Of a stretch of 64,000 bases of DNA, positions 1 to 9,919 are shown piece after piece. Position 1 is the first letter of the stretch; each line of letters begins with the position of its first letter. Under the pieces are notes generated by a model that was not told where the DNA came from, did no database searches, and worked only from the letters and a program-made list of their open reading frames with translations. The DNA comes from Ochotona curzoniae (Eukaryota > Chordata > Mammalia > Lagomorpha > Ochotonidae): contig NW_024466218.1 of the NCBI RefSeq assembly GCF_017591425.1, positions 9,562,001 through 9,626,000 of the forward strand. Direction: 5' to 3'. The position numbers were made by a program, and so were the translations under genes.

Positions 1-229
1 ACCCTCAATCCTTCCTATCCTGGTCAACATGTAATCATCATTAAAAATAAAAATTTATTAAAAAAAATAAGTATTTTCTTAAAAAACATGAATATAATGA
101 ATGATCCTTCCCCACATGGGATTTATAAGTCATATCTAATAATTTAAACAAAAATTATAGTAGTAACGGTACTCAAAACAATGATATTTAACAGTGTAGA
201 AAGCAAAAGGCTCTAAATGAAAGCTAGGT
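1..229. other. Unassigned AT-rich DNA
   Basis: AT-rich sequence with A-runs near 47-90. I see no open frame, repeat consensus or RNA gene in it. Confidence 0.4.
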
Positions 230-600
230 TTCTACACTTCAATCCCAGGAGGAGGTAGGTGTTAGAGTTTTAGTAGGATTTGTCTACACAATTTCATGCA
301 GGTGTTTAAACCTTAAACTCTCACGCTAATGGTTAATGACTTAATGGTTGAAATATTGGAGTAGAGATTTGATCTAATTATGTCATCTGAAAGTGGAACC
401 TTTTGGAAATGATTAGATTAGATTAGGCTGGGAGAGTGGAGCCCTATGATCCAATAATGCTGGCTTTATAAGGATAGATCACACCGAGGGAAGAGGAATA
501 GCATGTCCCTCTGCCTCCCAGCTCACCAAGACCACGTGATCATCCCTACACTATCTTTCTGTCGCATCAAAAGCCTGAATTAACTGAGCCACCTATGTTC
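230..600 (+). mobile_element. MaLR/ERVL-like LTR fragment (tentative)
   Basis: The order of short blocks (GATTAGATTAGATTAGGCTG near 413, GGAGCCCTATGATCCAATAATG near 438, then GGCTTTATAAGGATAG, then CTGCCTCCCAGCTC) follows the pattern of MaLR-type LTRs. These have a TATA-like CTTATAAG followed by a CT-rich leader. No coding part is attached. It could also be an unrelated old LTR; the call rests on remembered consensus only. Confidence 0.4.
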
Positions 601-950
601 GATTACAAACTTTCAAACTACAAAACAAACAAAAACCTTCCTTTCTAAGAGGCCTTCTTCAGCTGTTTTAAAGTAATGAAACACTAATATAGTAGATACG
701 GCTATTAAATGCAGAACAAAGGAACTGTTTTGTATTTTGACTGTGGTGGTGAATCTCCAAACTTACACATGTGACAAAATTGCCTATAACTAATGCACAA
801 ACACCTAAGAAAAAGTAGCACTTCAGGTTAGTATCAATGTCACTATTGTAGATGTGAAACTCTACTTTTGCAAGATGACAGCACAAGGGAAAACTCAGCT
901 AAGTTTAACCTGTGTCTATCATCTATCTGTCTTACAATCAGAGGTGAATG
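601..950. other. Unassigned AT-rich DNA
   Basis: A short antisense open frame at 668-886 has no recognisable domain and no splice context. Nothing else is seen. Confidence 0.4.
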
Positions 951-954
951 TATA

Positions 955-1220
955 ATGACCTCAAAACAGAGAGAGAGAGAAGAATCAGATAGGTGTGTCA
1001 TTCACTGATTCACTCCCCAAAATTATACTTGAGGGTTGGTCGCAGCCAAGCCAGGACACCCACCTGGATATAGGGACTAAACACTTTGGTCATCTCCTGC
1101 AGCTTTCCCAGGCCCAATAACAGGGAGCTGTACCAGAAGTAAAACAGCTGGTACTTGAACAGCCGCTATATAGAGTGTCAGAGCCAGTAGCTTAACCCTC
1201 TGCTCCACAATGTCCACCCC
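955..1220 (-). mobile_element. CSINE, older copy, antisense
   Basis: Read on the minus strand this ends in the A/G-rich tail GAGAGAGAGA near 970. It has the family blocks TTCACTCCCCAA (1010), GCTTTCCCAGGCC and CAGGGAGCTG (1124). It ends in the tRNA-like head around 1190-1218. It is diverged from the young consensus, so it is an old insertion. Confidence 0.75.
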
Positions 1221-1224
1221 AAAT

Positions 1225-1449
1225 TCCTTGTCAGATACAAATGAAACCTTCAAGATAGCTTTTCCCTTTGTTGTATTAAAGTGAATAAAATCTGCTCGAC
1301 CTAATTCAGAAAGAAGGGAGAGGGGAATAGGTGTCACATTTCCTAATGATCATTAGCCAAAGAAAAGAATTCACATGTCCTAACTGAATACTCCAAGGAA
1401 ATAATTTAGCCATAGCCATCCCAGAGCCTTGGCTCAATTTCATCTTAGG
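1225..1449. other. Unassigned intervening DNA
   Basis: AT-rich sequence between two SINEs. Nothing recognisable. Confidence 0.4.
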
Positions 1450-1770
1450 ATATTTAGCTTTTATTATCTGAAAGACAAAGAGATAGAAAAAGAAAGGGAG
1501 TGGGGAGAAAGCGAGCCCATCAGTTAGCTCACTTCCCAAATGCCTACAACTACAAAGGACAAAGCTGAGCCAGATGTAATCCAAGAGCCAGGAACTCAGG
1601 TTAGATCTGCTACACAGGTGCAAGGACTCAAGCACTTAAGCAAGGAACTGCTGCCTCCCAGGGTGTGCACTAGCAGGAGGCAGGATGGGACTCACAGTAA
1701 GGTACTTCAACATCTAGATATGGCTGAGCCAGGTGGTGTCTTAATCTATGAACCAAATTCCTCCTCTAGC
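1450..1770 (-). mobile_element. CSINE, ancient subfamily, antisense
   Basis: Antisense body with GACAAAGAGATAGAAAAAG near 1473, TCACTTCCCAAATGCC (1530), GCTGAGCCAGATG, CAGGAACTCAGG and GCAGGAGGCAGGATGGGACTC (1673). The CACTTAAGCAAGGAACTGCTGCC block marks the older C-repeat type shared by rabbit and pika. It carries an 88-aa open frame (1540-1806) that is a by-product of the repeat. Confidence 0.7.
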
Positions 1771-2019
1771 CAGAAGGCTTTCTTGATAAGAGTATCACCT
1801 CCTTGAAACTCCATGCATGACAAAGCAATTGGCTCTCTACACATATAACAAGGAAAACTGTTAATAATGCAAAGAATATAGTAGGAAGATCATCTTAATC
1901 ATCAGAGATAGCCTTAACCATCAGCAGATAGGCCAGGACTTTCTAATGTCTCTACACTGCAGCTTTAGTTGCCAAACAGAATCTACAGAATGTGGAAAGA
2001 GTGGATGTGTAGGAAATGT
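1771..2019. other. Unassigned intervening DNA
   Basis: No repeat or gene signal recognised between the two neighbouring antisense SINEs. Confidence 0.4.
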
Positions 2020-2346
2020 CTTTTTTTAAGGCTTATTTATTTTTATTGGAAAGGCAGATATACAGAAGGGAGCAGAGATAGAAAGTTCTTCCACCCACTG
2101 GTTCACTCCCCAAGTGGCCACAATGGCCAGAACTGAATCAATCCAAGACAGGAGCCTGGAACCTCCTCTGCGTCTCCACATGGCTGCAAGGTCCCAAGGC
2201 TTTCAGGCTGTCCTCCACTGCTTTCCCAGGCCACAAGCAGGGAGCTGGAAGGGAATTAAAGCAGCTGGGACACAAACCGGCACCTATATAGGATCCTGGT
2301 GCACACAAGGTTAGTATTTACACCACTGCACTATCTTACTAGGTCT
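2020..2346 (-). mobile_element. CSINE, pika type, full length, antisense
   Basis: Starts with T7 and AAGGCTTATTTATTTTTATT, the complement of the 3' tail. It runs through GGAAAGGCAGATATACAGA, TTCACTCCCCAAGTGGCC, CTTTCCCAGGCCACAAGCAG and ATAGGATCCTGGTGC to the head complement near 2340. Full length but with many substitutions, so moderately young. Confidence 0.85.
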
Positions 2347-3270
2347 TGATATCTCTCTTTTGTTCTCCTTTCTTCATGTGTGAGGGTTCAACCTCATGGT
2401 TTCTCATACGGGGCGGGAAGCCACCTGTATTGTTAGACTTTGGCTCCCTTTTGGAGTTCCTTTCTCATTTCATCTGCTAACTTCTGTCTTTCTTTCCACT
2501 TTCGTCCCTCTCTTTGGGAATACAAGCTTTACAGAGGGTCTACCAAATGGGGAGAGAGATTGGCTCCTATGCCTAGCACATCTATTACACAGCCTTCTTT
2601 TAATCTTGTGTAGACGGGTTCCCACGTGTCTCTCTTTTCCTATCTTGCTGAATAACATCTCTATCTCAATCTTTGTCTTGACAATGACATGAGGTTACCA
2701 TTTCTCTGAAACATCACTTCCATGTATATGGAGAACGAATCAGCAAAGCAAAGTATCACATCCTAAGAAGCTAAGTAGATCAGCTTATCTACCAAATACA
2801 GTCTACAATCCTTGGAAGAACATTTCATAAGATTAAAAGTGAACTCACATTCTTATTGGAAATTTAAAGTTCATTAACTCTCTATTTTATAACAGCAACA
2901 GAAAAAGAAAACAGAATGTTATCTGCTGTTTTTAAACTTGAGTTTTGTCACCAGAACTAAATAGAACCTTTTGAATTTCCTGTTACAAATATAGTAGAAA
3001 GCAAAACCTGGAATGCATATAATAGTTTATACAGAAACAAACAAAAAGGAAAACTTTGTGGTACAGAAAAAAAGAACCAAGCACTGCAATTATATAAGTG
3101 TTTCCAACCATTTAAATTCCACAGGTACATGAATACATTTACTTTCTCACTGATCCCATTGGTAATGCCCATATAGTAAATAGAATATAATAGAATGAAC
3201 TGAGATAATATTCAGTTTCAAAGCAAGTTACATTAAACAGGTAGCAGAGGAAGAGAAAAAGTTAAGGGTT
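2347..3270. other. Unassigned DNA
   Basis: A pyrimidine-rich part (2440-2660) is followed by AT-rich DNA. Short open frames on both strands at 2396-2692 and 2957-3172 show no domain. No repeat consensus recognised. Confidence 0.4.
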
Positions 3271-3274
3271 AGGA

Positions 3275-3480
3275 CCAAGTTTGACCCTAGCATGGTCACA
3301 GGCTCTATGACCCTGACCAAGAGACAGAACCTCTCAGAACCCCTTTGTCCTTGTGTGTGAGGCATGTACTTAAAGTATGCACCCATCCCTTATGTTGTAG
3401 AAACAGTAAGCACACACAGAGGGTTGACAGCACATAGCCTCTAAAAAGCCTACAACATATTAAAGAGAAACGCATACCGA
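3275..3480 (+). mobile_element. MIR-type SINE remnant
   Basis: The order GGTCACAGGCTCTATGACCC, GAGACAGAACCTCTCAGAACC, CCTTTGTCC, then GACAGCACATAGCCTC matches the MIR core. That core has the phrase 'tgtgaccttgggcaag', then 'cctcagtttcc', then 'gcacatagtaag'. Strongly decayed, as expected for a mammal-wide element. Confidence 0.55.
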
Positions 3481-4512
3481 CACTTATTGGAGGAATGGTT
3501 ATTGAGTCATATGTACATAGTCTTAGTCATATGGAACGACCTTTGGCAATCCTTTGTTCTACCTACACATTCTTTCCTAGGTTCCTGAGCATCCTCCAAC
3601 CTTGCCCTTAAGCTTGTTTGGCAGCCTTCTTTGCAACACCCTCCTTTCAGCAACAGTAAATTTCCCTCTCAATGTGTCTTTAGCCCATCAGTCTAATCCC
3701 CAACCAATAAACAATTTCCCTTCCCTCCTCTGCTGACCTAAAGCCTACCTTTTCAGACAAGCCAATGCATTCTCACTTTAACAATAACAAATTTTGATTG
3801 GGATTTGTCCGATTTGGAACACCTCCCAGGACTCTTTAAAGATGTTTGAGCTTGTGACTTCCGAGTCTAAGTCACTTCAATTTTGTCTTGATTACATTAA
3901 TCTTTTTATAGATCCCCCGTTACTTCTCTCTATAGCACTTAAAAATTCCTGCTAGTATTTCCTAAGTGTTAGCTGTTTTGTTGAGATTTTTAGTTTTAAC
4001 TCATCTTTCAGACAGAGTTTTTTAATATTCCAGACAACTCTAATCCTTTTTACATTACTGACACTAGTGCAGACCTGAGTGCATGACACAGCCCAAACTT
4101 GCACACACAGGGAGCTTGGACTATAATCCCCATACAGGTCACCAGACTCCCAGCAGACTGCTGTCAGCCAGGCCAGTGATTGCACAGCTGACAAAACTGC
4201 ACCAGTAGTCGAGCAATGCACTCACAGTTGTCACTTTCCTAACAAGGGACAGAGATAGTTTGTAGTATTTTGCCTTTACAATTCTGTTTCATGCTCCCCT
4301 GTGGAACTCTTACTAACGGCCTACTTCAGAAGACTTACATTGGTTTGAACTCTGCTTGGTAGAAAGATTTGTGTACTCAGCGTTTAATGTTTAGTGTCTA
4401 ATAGATTTAATCATTTTAACACTGTGTAATAACACACAATTCTTGATTTTTTTTAAGATTTATTTTTCCCCTGAAAATTGTATTAGGCTGGCACTGGTAT
4501 ACAAAAACCTTC
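3481..4512. other. Unassigned DNA with a pyrimidine-rich LTR-like part
   Basis: 3540-3900 is CT-rich with CAACCAATAAACAATTTCCC and GGACTCTTTAAAGATGTTTG, a composition seen in decayed LTRs. I cannot assign a family or find its ends. The rest shows only short frames without domains. T8-AAGATTTATTTTT at 4447-4467 resembles the start of an antisense SINE, but no body follows. Confidence 0.3.
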
Positions 4513-4945
4513 TTGGAAAGTGGTGGTTTGCAACAAAACGCAACTTTATTTTCTTACCATTCAGAAGATCAGAAATCTGCATTCAATTTTTCCACTGAGA
4601 GCATTGGCAGGAATGTTTCCTTTGGGGGGCTCCGGAAGGAGTGTCCATCCCCTTGCCATGTTTGGCTTGTAGGAGCTACCTGTACTCCTTGGCTTGGAAG
4701 CCCCTCCCTCAACCTCAGAGTCCATTGCTCCAAGCTCTGCTTTTACCATGCTGCCTTTTCTTATTCTGCCCCTTCATACTCACTCTTACTTTGACTACAA
4801 TACATCCACCTAAGAAATGCAGTTATCTATCTCTCTAGCTCAAGACTCTTACTACAGCCACATCTGCACAGTCCCTTTTGCCATGTATAGCAACATTCGC
4901 CATTCTGAGGATTAGGAAATAGAAATACTTAAGTTATTACAATTC
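4513..4945 (+). mobile_element. MLT1-type MaLR solo LTR
   Basis: Block order fits the MLT1 LTR: CAACTTTATTTTCTTACC (4541), TTGGCAGGAATGTTTCC (4602), TCCTTGGCTTGGAAGCCCC (4686), CCCTTTTGCCATGTATAGCA (4873) and CATTCTGAGGATTAGGAAAT (4901). The last block corresponds to the 'ggttccggggattaggacgtgg' end of the family. It is a solo LTR with no internal sequence. Overlapping short frames on both strands are products of the repeat. Confidence 0.7.
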
Positions 4946-6203
4946 AGCGTGCCGTAAAAACACTACACATGAGGAGCTGGGAAAGAAGAGAGGAAGGAAA
5001 GGAGAAAGGAATGGGGGGAGGAGAAAGAGAGCTAAATGAAACAATCAAGGGATTGTTGCATTATACTGACAAAAACAAGCACAACACAGCTCTCCTTTGA
5101 CAAGGCACAGGAAGCAGCAGCCCCACGTCACATCCCAGTGGATTTCTGCTTCTTGCAAACAGGTGATTGTGTTACCACCCAAAAGCTGTCCAGTTGGAGA
5201 ATTGCAATCAAGAGCAGTGTGACATATTTGGGGAAGAATCTTAAGAGACCCTACTACAGAGTTCAGACTAAAGATTAGAGAAGGAAGCTGTTGTTTCAGC
5301 TAACTCCAATTAAACTCTTTTTTCAAAATCCTTTCAAGAAATCCTTTTCCTTTCAAAGCCCCATGACAAACACCCCTCTCTCACAAGCATGATGGATGAC
5401 ATGGGGGAGTTTACTGGATGAGAGTGCCACCATCTGCTTGACTTCAGCAATGACAAATCCTATGGGATATGGGGAGGATGCTGTAGCACTGATTTTAACA
5501 ACATCAGTGCTGGGCTGTTTGATAATAGCCTGCCTTAAGAAACATAAAGCACTATAAAAGCAGTGGGTAGATTAACGTTTTAGAGATCATTTACATACAG
5601 AAAATTTATTCCTTCCTATAAAAGCTGGCAGGAAAAAAAAATCTATCTTCAATGAAAATAGATATAACATGTTAATTTACCCACTGTAAATATCAGCTAG
5701 AAGTTATTTTTGTTAAATATGTTTTTAATGGAGTAGCAGTGTTAATTATTCATAATACATAGGTATCTGATTTGAGCTCTCTTGTCATATCATTAAATTA
5801 ATCATGAATATGTATCTGTTTAACATATTTTCATCATATCCCATGATTTACAGATGCTGCCACAAATGCCGGTAATGCAGCCTTTCATTAACTTCACCGA
5901 GCTAAATACATTTTCAAGAAAGAAGTCTTTAAAAGATCATGACATGAAAGCAAAATAACTAAAATGAATTTTAACATGCAAATCTGTTTAATAAAGATTA
6001 TGAGAAAAATATTCATGAAGCACAAAATGAAAAGCTTATTATTCAAAGAAAGCAGAAACAGCTTCTATTTTTGTATACAGATAAATGCTCCCAAAATGAC
6101 AAAAAAAAAAAGTATGGCTTCAAGTTTGTCTCCTCAGTTTAAGCAAGAGATTTATTTCTATTTAATGCATACACCATTTATTAATAGAATTATAGCGCGT
6201 GCG

Positions 6204-6205
<2 letters not shown>
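4946..6205. other. Unassigned DNA with a purine tract
   Basis: 4975-5032 is almost pure A/G. The 80-aa (5036-5278) and 92-aa (5964-6242) frames have no domain; the latter simply runs into the CA repeat. 5690-5960 is AT-rich with several TAAT cores and may be ordinary low-complexity or regulatory DNA. Confidence 0.35.

Positions 6206-6237
<32 letters not shown>
6206..6237. repeat. (CA)16 microsatellite with GC alternating leader
   Basis: A pure CA array immediately preceded by AGCGCGTGCGCC (6194-6205). Together they give about 44 bases of nearly unbroken purine-pyrimidine alternation. Confidence 0.97.
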
Positions 6238-6238
<1 letters not shown>

Positions 6239-6274
6239 CTAGGAATTTCAGTGACTGTTACCACACTATCTAGG

Positions 6275-6515
6275 ACATCAGGTTTGCCCCCATGGCAGAA
6301 TGGACAAGTCTCACATCAGAATACCTGGGTTAAATTTGCAGCTCCTGCTGGAGACTCCAACTTCCTGCTGATGAAGAAAGTGGGAGGTAGGGATGATGGA
6401 CCAACAGGCTTCCTGCCACCTGCATGGGAAGTCTGGATTGTTTAGGCCCTAGGGCCTCCTCCCGGGGCACTGTGGGCATGTGGGCAGTGAATCAGCAGAT
6501 AGGAACTCCCTCTCA
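6275..6515 (+). mobile_element. CSINE, ancient subfamily, sense, partial
   Basis: Contains AATACCTGGGTTAAATTTGC (B-box region, 6320), TCCAACTTCCTGCTGATG (6356), TTCCTGCCACCTGCATGGGA (6410) and GGGCAGTGAATCAGCAGATAGG near 6482. The 3' tail is lost. Confidence 0.6.
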
Positions 6516-6760
6516 AACAGAACTCCAATACTTCAAAGTACTGCCATGTTTGGAAAATGGACAGGAATGAAGATTTAGAATGTATTTTAAATCCCTCAAT
6601 TCTAATTTAAAGCACTTCACTCAGATAACATGTAATTTGTGCAAATTTGGAAAGTGCAAAACAGCATTTTATAATTTATTTTAGCACTGAAAATCGAAAA
6701 GTGTATGATTATACATTTTTGCTTTCTTCATTCCTCAATAAAATGCATATTAAAAATTCA
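6516..6760. other. Unassigned AT-rich DNA
   Basis: Nothing recognisable before the SINE at 6761. Confidence 0.4.
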
Positions 6761-7096
6761 GGGCCCAGCACCATAGTGTAGTGGTTAAAGTCCTAGCCTT
6801 GCACACGCTGGGATCCCATATAGTCACCGGTTCTAATCCCGACGGCACTGCTTCCCATCCAGCTCCCTACTTGAGGACTAGGAAAGCAGTTGAGGACAGC
6901 TCAAAGCCTTGGGACTCTGTAACTGTGTGGGAGACCCGGAAGAGCTCTGAGCTCCTGGCTCCTAGTTTCGGATTGGCTCAGCTCCTGCCACTGCGGTCAC
7001 TTGGGGAGTGAATTATTGGATGGAAGATCTTCCTCTCTCTCTCTTCTCCTCTCTGTATATCCGCCTTTCCAATAAAACTAAGTCTTTTTAAAAAAT
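6761..7096 (+). mobile_element. CSINE, pika type, full length, sense
   Basis: Begins GGGCCCAGCACCATAGTGTA, with A box TAGTGTAGTGG (6773-6783) and B box GGTTCTAATCC (6829-6839). The body has GGGAGACCCGGAAGAG and TCACTTGGGGAGTGAATTAT. It ends CCTTTCCAATAAAACTAAGTC plus a short A tail. It lies directly upstream of the CpG-rich stretch at 7.1-8.4 kb. Confidence 0.92.
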
Positions 7097-7615
7097 TCAT
7101 TCTATGAATACTTAGTAGACCAAATATTTTGTTAGGTGACACTTAACGCATATAAGCGGTGCACCCTGGGAAGGCCAGCTGCTTTGGATCATTAAGCCAA
7201 CCACAAAACACACTGGAAAGGAAAGTTACAGCTCCAACTCTACCCAAACACCTGTGCGGGTATTCTCGGCCCTTCCCTCATTCACCCTGCTGGGCCACAG
7301 GCTCGGGAAGCTTCCAGAAATCTTCCTTAACCACGCCTTTTCATGTTTCATTTTTTCAGGGTTTGTCTTTCCAAGTCACCGAGTAGGCAAGAGGAAAATG
7401 AATTCCAGTTATGAGGCGGTAACGACAGTATTGTCTGCCGTTAACTCGTGGTGCGAATTGGAGGGGCAGAAAAAGACGCAGGATAAATATTCTTTCGGAG
7501 TCTCTCCAGATATTTTCTATATGTAAACTCCATTTTGCCTCGGAACAACCTTTTTCGACACTATATCACCTTGACAATCCTCACTCAAACTGTTACCTTA
7601 AATAAGCGCATTGAT

Positions 7616-7624
7616 ACTTACCTT
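7616..7624 (-). promoter_or_regulatory. Candidate 5' splice site, minus strand
   Basis: ACTTACCTT on the plus strand reads AAG|GTAAGT on the minus strand, a full match to the mammalian donor consensus. It lies about 40 bases downstream, in minus-strand terms, of the ETS palindrome at 7661-7670. Chance matches occur, so this is only suggestive. Confidence 0.35.
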
Positions 7625-7660
7625 CAAAATAGTCACGTATTACAAGTCGCAAAATTGGCA

Positions 7661-7687
7661 TTTCCGGAAAGACGGTAAGATGGCGGC
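7661..7687. promoter_or_regulatory. ETS palindrome plus AAGATGGCGGC (YY1-type) motif
   Basis: TTTCCGGAAA (7661-7670) is a perfect palindromic ETS site. AAGATGGCGGC (7677-7687) is the YY1 motif typical of housekeeping core promoters, where it lies just downstream of the start site and often covers the start codon. The two are 6 bases apart, an arrangement common in TATA-less CpG-island promoters. Function is inferred. Confidence 0.45.
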
Positions 7688-8033
7688 ATTCTGCAGAGGA
7701 CACAAATCGACCAACCATGGCGTGGGCCGCGACCAGTGTGGGGACATGTTCCTGGAGCAGCTCACGGAGGTGGAGGGCGCCCGGGAGCCGCAGCAGCCAC
7801 TGGGGAACACAGCACTGACCCCTGACGTGCCTGCACTGACCCCTGACGCGCCCGCACTGACCCCGGACGCGCCCGCACTGACCCCTGGCGCGCCCTCACT
7901 GACCCCTGACGCGCCCGCACTGACTCCTGACACGCCCGCACTGACCCCTGACGTGCCCGCACTGACCCCGGACACGCCCGCACTGACTCCTGACGCCCGC
8001 ACTGACCACAGACCCGCCCGCACTGACCCCTGA
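7680..8033 (+). CDS. Possible orphan ORF, repeat-containing (doubtful)
   Basis: An open frame begins at the ATG within AAGATGGCGGC and gives about 117 residues. The frame is open further upstream to an ATG at 7611, but the inner ATG has the better context. Residues 1-44 are a non-repetitive, Arg/Gly/Glu-containing leader that I do not recognise. Residues from about 45 onward are a heptad-length Pro-Ala-Leu-Thr-Pro-Asp-Ala repeat encoded by the 21-bp minisatellite. Unit 9 of the array is 19 bp, which shifts the frame and leads to the stop at 8033. All six frames of this array are largely open, so the open length is weak evidence for coding. It may be a first exon, a lost gene, or chance. Confidence 0.15.
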   Translation: MAAFCRGHKSTNHGVGRDQCGDMFLEQLTEVEGAREPQQPLGNTALTPDVPALTPDAPALTPDAPALTPGAPSLTPDAPALTPDTPALTPDVPALTPDTPALTPDARTDHRPARTDP

Positions 8034-8208
8034 CGCGCCCACACTGCTCCCGGACACGCCCGCACTGACTCCTGACGCACCCGCACTGACCCCGGATGCG
8101 CCTGCACTGAGCCCTGACGTGCCCGCACTGACCACAGACGTGCCCGCACTGACCCCTGACGCGCCTGCACTGACCCCTGACACGCCCGCACTGACCCCTG
8201 ACACGCCT
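7812..8208. repeat. 21-bp minisatellite, 19 units
   Basis: Unit GCACTGACCCCTGACGCGCCC with variants at the CpG positions (GACGTG, GACACG, GACGCG), at CCCTGAC/CCCGGAC/CCACAGAC and at ACTCCTGAC. I count 19 units. All are 21 bp except unit 9 (about 7980-7998), which is 19 bp. The variants are interspersed rather than graded, so homogenisation is incomplete. It is flanked by unique GC-rich DNA on both sides. Confidence 0.97.
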
Positions 8209-8370
8209 GCGCAAGGACATGCACGAGGCGCCGTCCACAGTGCAGCCCAGGTGGGGAAGACTCACCTGGGGGATATTATCACCCTAGCCGCCAAGCAGGT
8301 GATTTCCATTCTTTGGATTTCTTCGCCACCAGCACCACTCCTCCAGCCTCAACCATGCTCAGCCCAGAGG

Positions 8371-9919
8371 AGCGCTCGTGCCCCATCCCTCCAAAACAAA
8401 TCCCTACAAAATCTTTCCAGGATTTATACAATTATTTGTAGTACAAAATTCTTATTTTTTTAAACGTGTTTATGCTGTGAAGAGGAGCTTTGTTGCTTCT
8501 GAGAATAATAAGATTGGATTTTATTGTGTATGAAGCCAGCAATTGATTACCTAGTCAAAATCACAGAACAACAATGGCTAGACACACACACACAAACACA
8601 CGAAAGTGCTACTCAGTGAGGATGAAGTGCTAATTGTAGAGTAATTCCCATTTTACAAATGTACTTGACAAAATTATTATGCTCTAAAATTGTTTTTTCT
8701 AGTTTTACACATACCCTCCCCCCCCCAAAGAAAGAGCTGGCTTTTCACGTTTCAATGAGAAAAATCCTAAGATCCAGATCTTATCATATTGGGGCCATTT
8801 TAATAATCCACTCAATTACAATACGACTCATAGCTAGGTTGTGCCACATTCACCTGGACTTAGAAACATAATCCACTGAAAGACAGCAGTGTGCTGTGTG
8901 GTTCAGCTAGCCTGGGCAGCTGTGGTGGTTTCCCTAGACTTTTATGGCTTTACTGCATTTAATAGTATCTCAGTAACTCAAATATTTTTTTTAAAGTAAC
9001 TAGATTCATATTTACATTAGCTGTGAGGAAGGGATATGTTTCTCAAACTGACAAGTGAAGTCCTAGGAATGTTTAGCCTATTTGCAAATGTTTTGCAAAA
9101 TTGCAATGGTAGCCATTTACACATTAGTTATTAAAATATGATTTACAGAAATGTCCTCACTCTCTTCATTGGAGTCAGCAAGGCCATTGGTAGACATGGC
9201 TTGTCACTTAGTTTAAAGTACTGAGGTACTTAGAAAGAAAATTGTATTACAAAAAAAAGAGAGAAAGAAACTCCAATGTCATATTGCTCACTATTCCCCA
9301 GAACTGGGTATGCTAATCATGCAATTCACCGGATGAACTGCAAAGCTGGCAAGCATAAAGCTCCATTGCAACATAGTTAATCTATAGAAAAAAGGTGTTA
9401 TGTCTACTTCTCCAATTCCTCAATCTCATTATTGTATTTTTTCAAAAAGAGAGACATATCAAATCTATAATTAAAATGCGCTGATTTTGTTTAAATTTAC
9501 CAAATTGTACTATTTGAGAATAAACATGAGCATAGGCAATATTTGAAAATAATAAGTCATTGATTTTCAGTGATGAACACATTCAAAGGCTACATAGAAC
9601 AAAGATGAAGCAGAGAGGGATAGGCTGCTTTGGGGAGGGTCGGTTTTAAGGGAGACTGATATTCATTTGTTTATTGTTTTTGGCAGCCTATATGGTTTTC
9701 TTCCAGTCTTATGGAATTTTATTCTAAAGGTCATATTCACAATGCCAACTTTCGCATAACCCCGGTTCTTAGTAACAACGGATGTGGACGGTGGATGAGC
9801 AGCTCAGAAGGAGGAAAATTAGAGTGCTGCAGCATTCTGCTGCCATTCTGCTTACTGCCATTTTTTCTTCACGCTTGCTTTAATGTTTGCACAACAATGA
9901 AAGAAAAAAAATATTTTTA
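8371..9919. other. Unassigned AT-rich DNA
   Basis: A short imperfect CA run at 8583-8602 and a C10-type run near 8718 are present. The frames at 8659-8871 and 9711-9920 have no domain. No repeat consensus recognised. Confidence 0.4.

Larger units (their letters stand above)
7140..8370. other. CpG-rich, promoter/first-exon-like stretch
   Basis: CpG is strongly depleted elsewhere in the window outside young SINEs but is frequent here (GGCGGTAACGACAG at 7415, TTAACTCGTGGTGCGAATTG at 7441, GGGCCGCGACC at 7725, GGGCGCCCGGGAGCCGCAGC at 7776). No repeat family explains 7140-7810. This is the pattern of a CpG-island promoter or an unmethylated first exon. The frames inside (72-90 aa at 7159-7526) have no domain I recognise. 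It could instead be a GC-rich remnant of a processed pseudogene. Confidence 0.5.

Noticed and set aside
3540..3930. Pyrimidine-rich stretch considered as a gammaretroviral LTR
   Set aside because: Neither ends nor a poly(A) signal in the right place could be shown, so it was left as unassigned.
6761..6850. tRNA-like head with A and B boxes, as a possible tRNA gene
   Set aside because: It is the 5' part of a SINE. The full cloverleaf cannot be formed and the typical SINE body follows.
7640..8265. Antisense frames of 194, 167 and 102 aa
   Set aside because: They are forced open by the 21-bp array, whose length is a multiple of three and lacks stops in most frames. Length alone is no evidence of coding.
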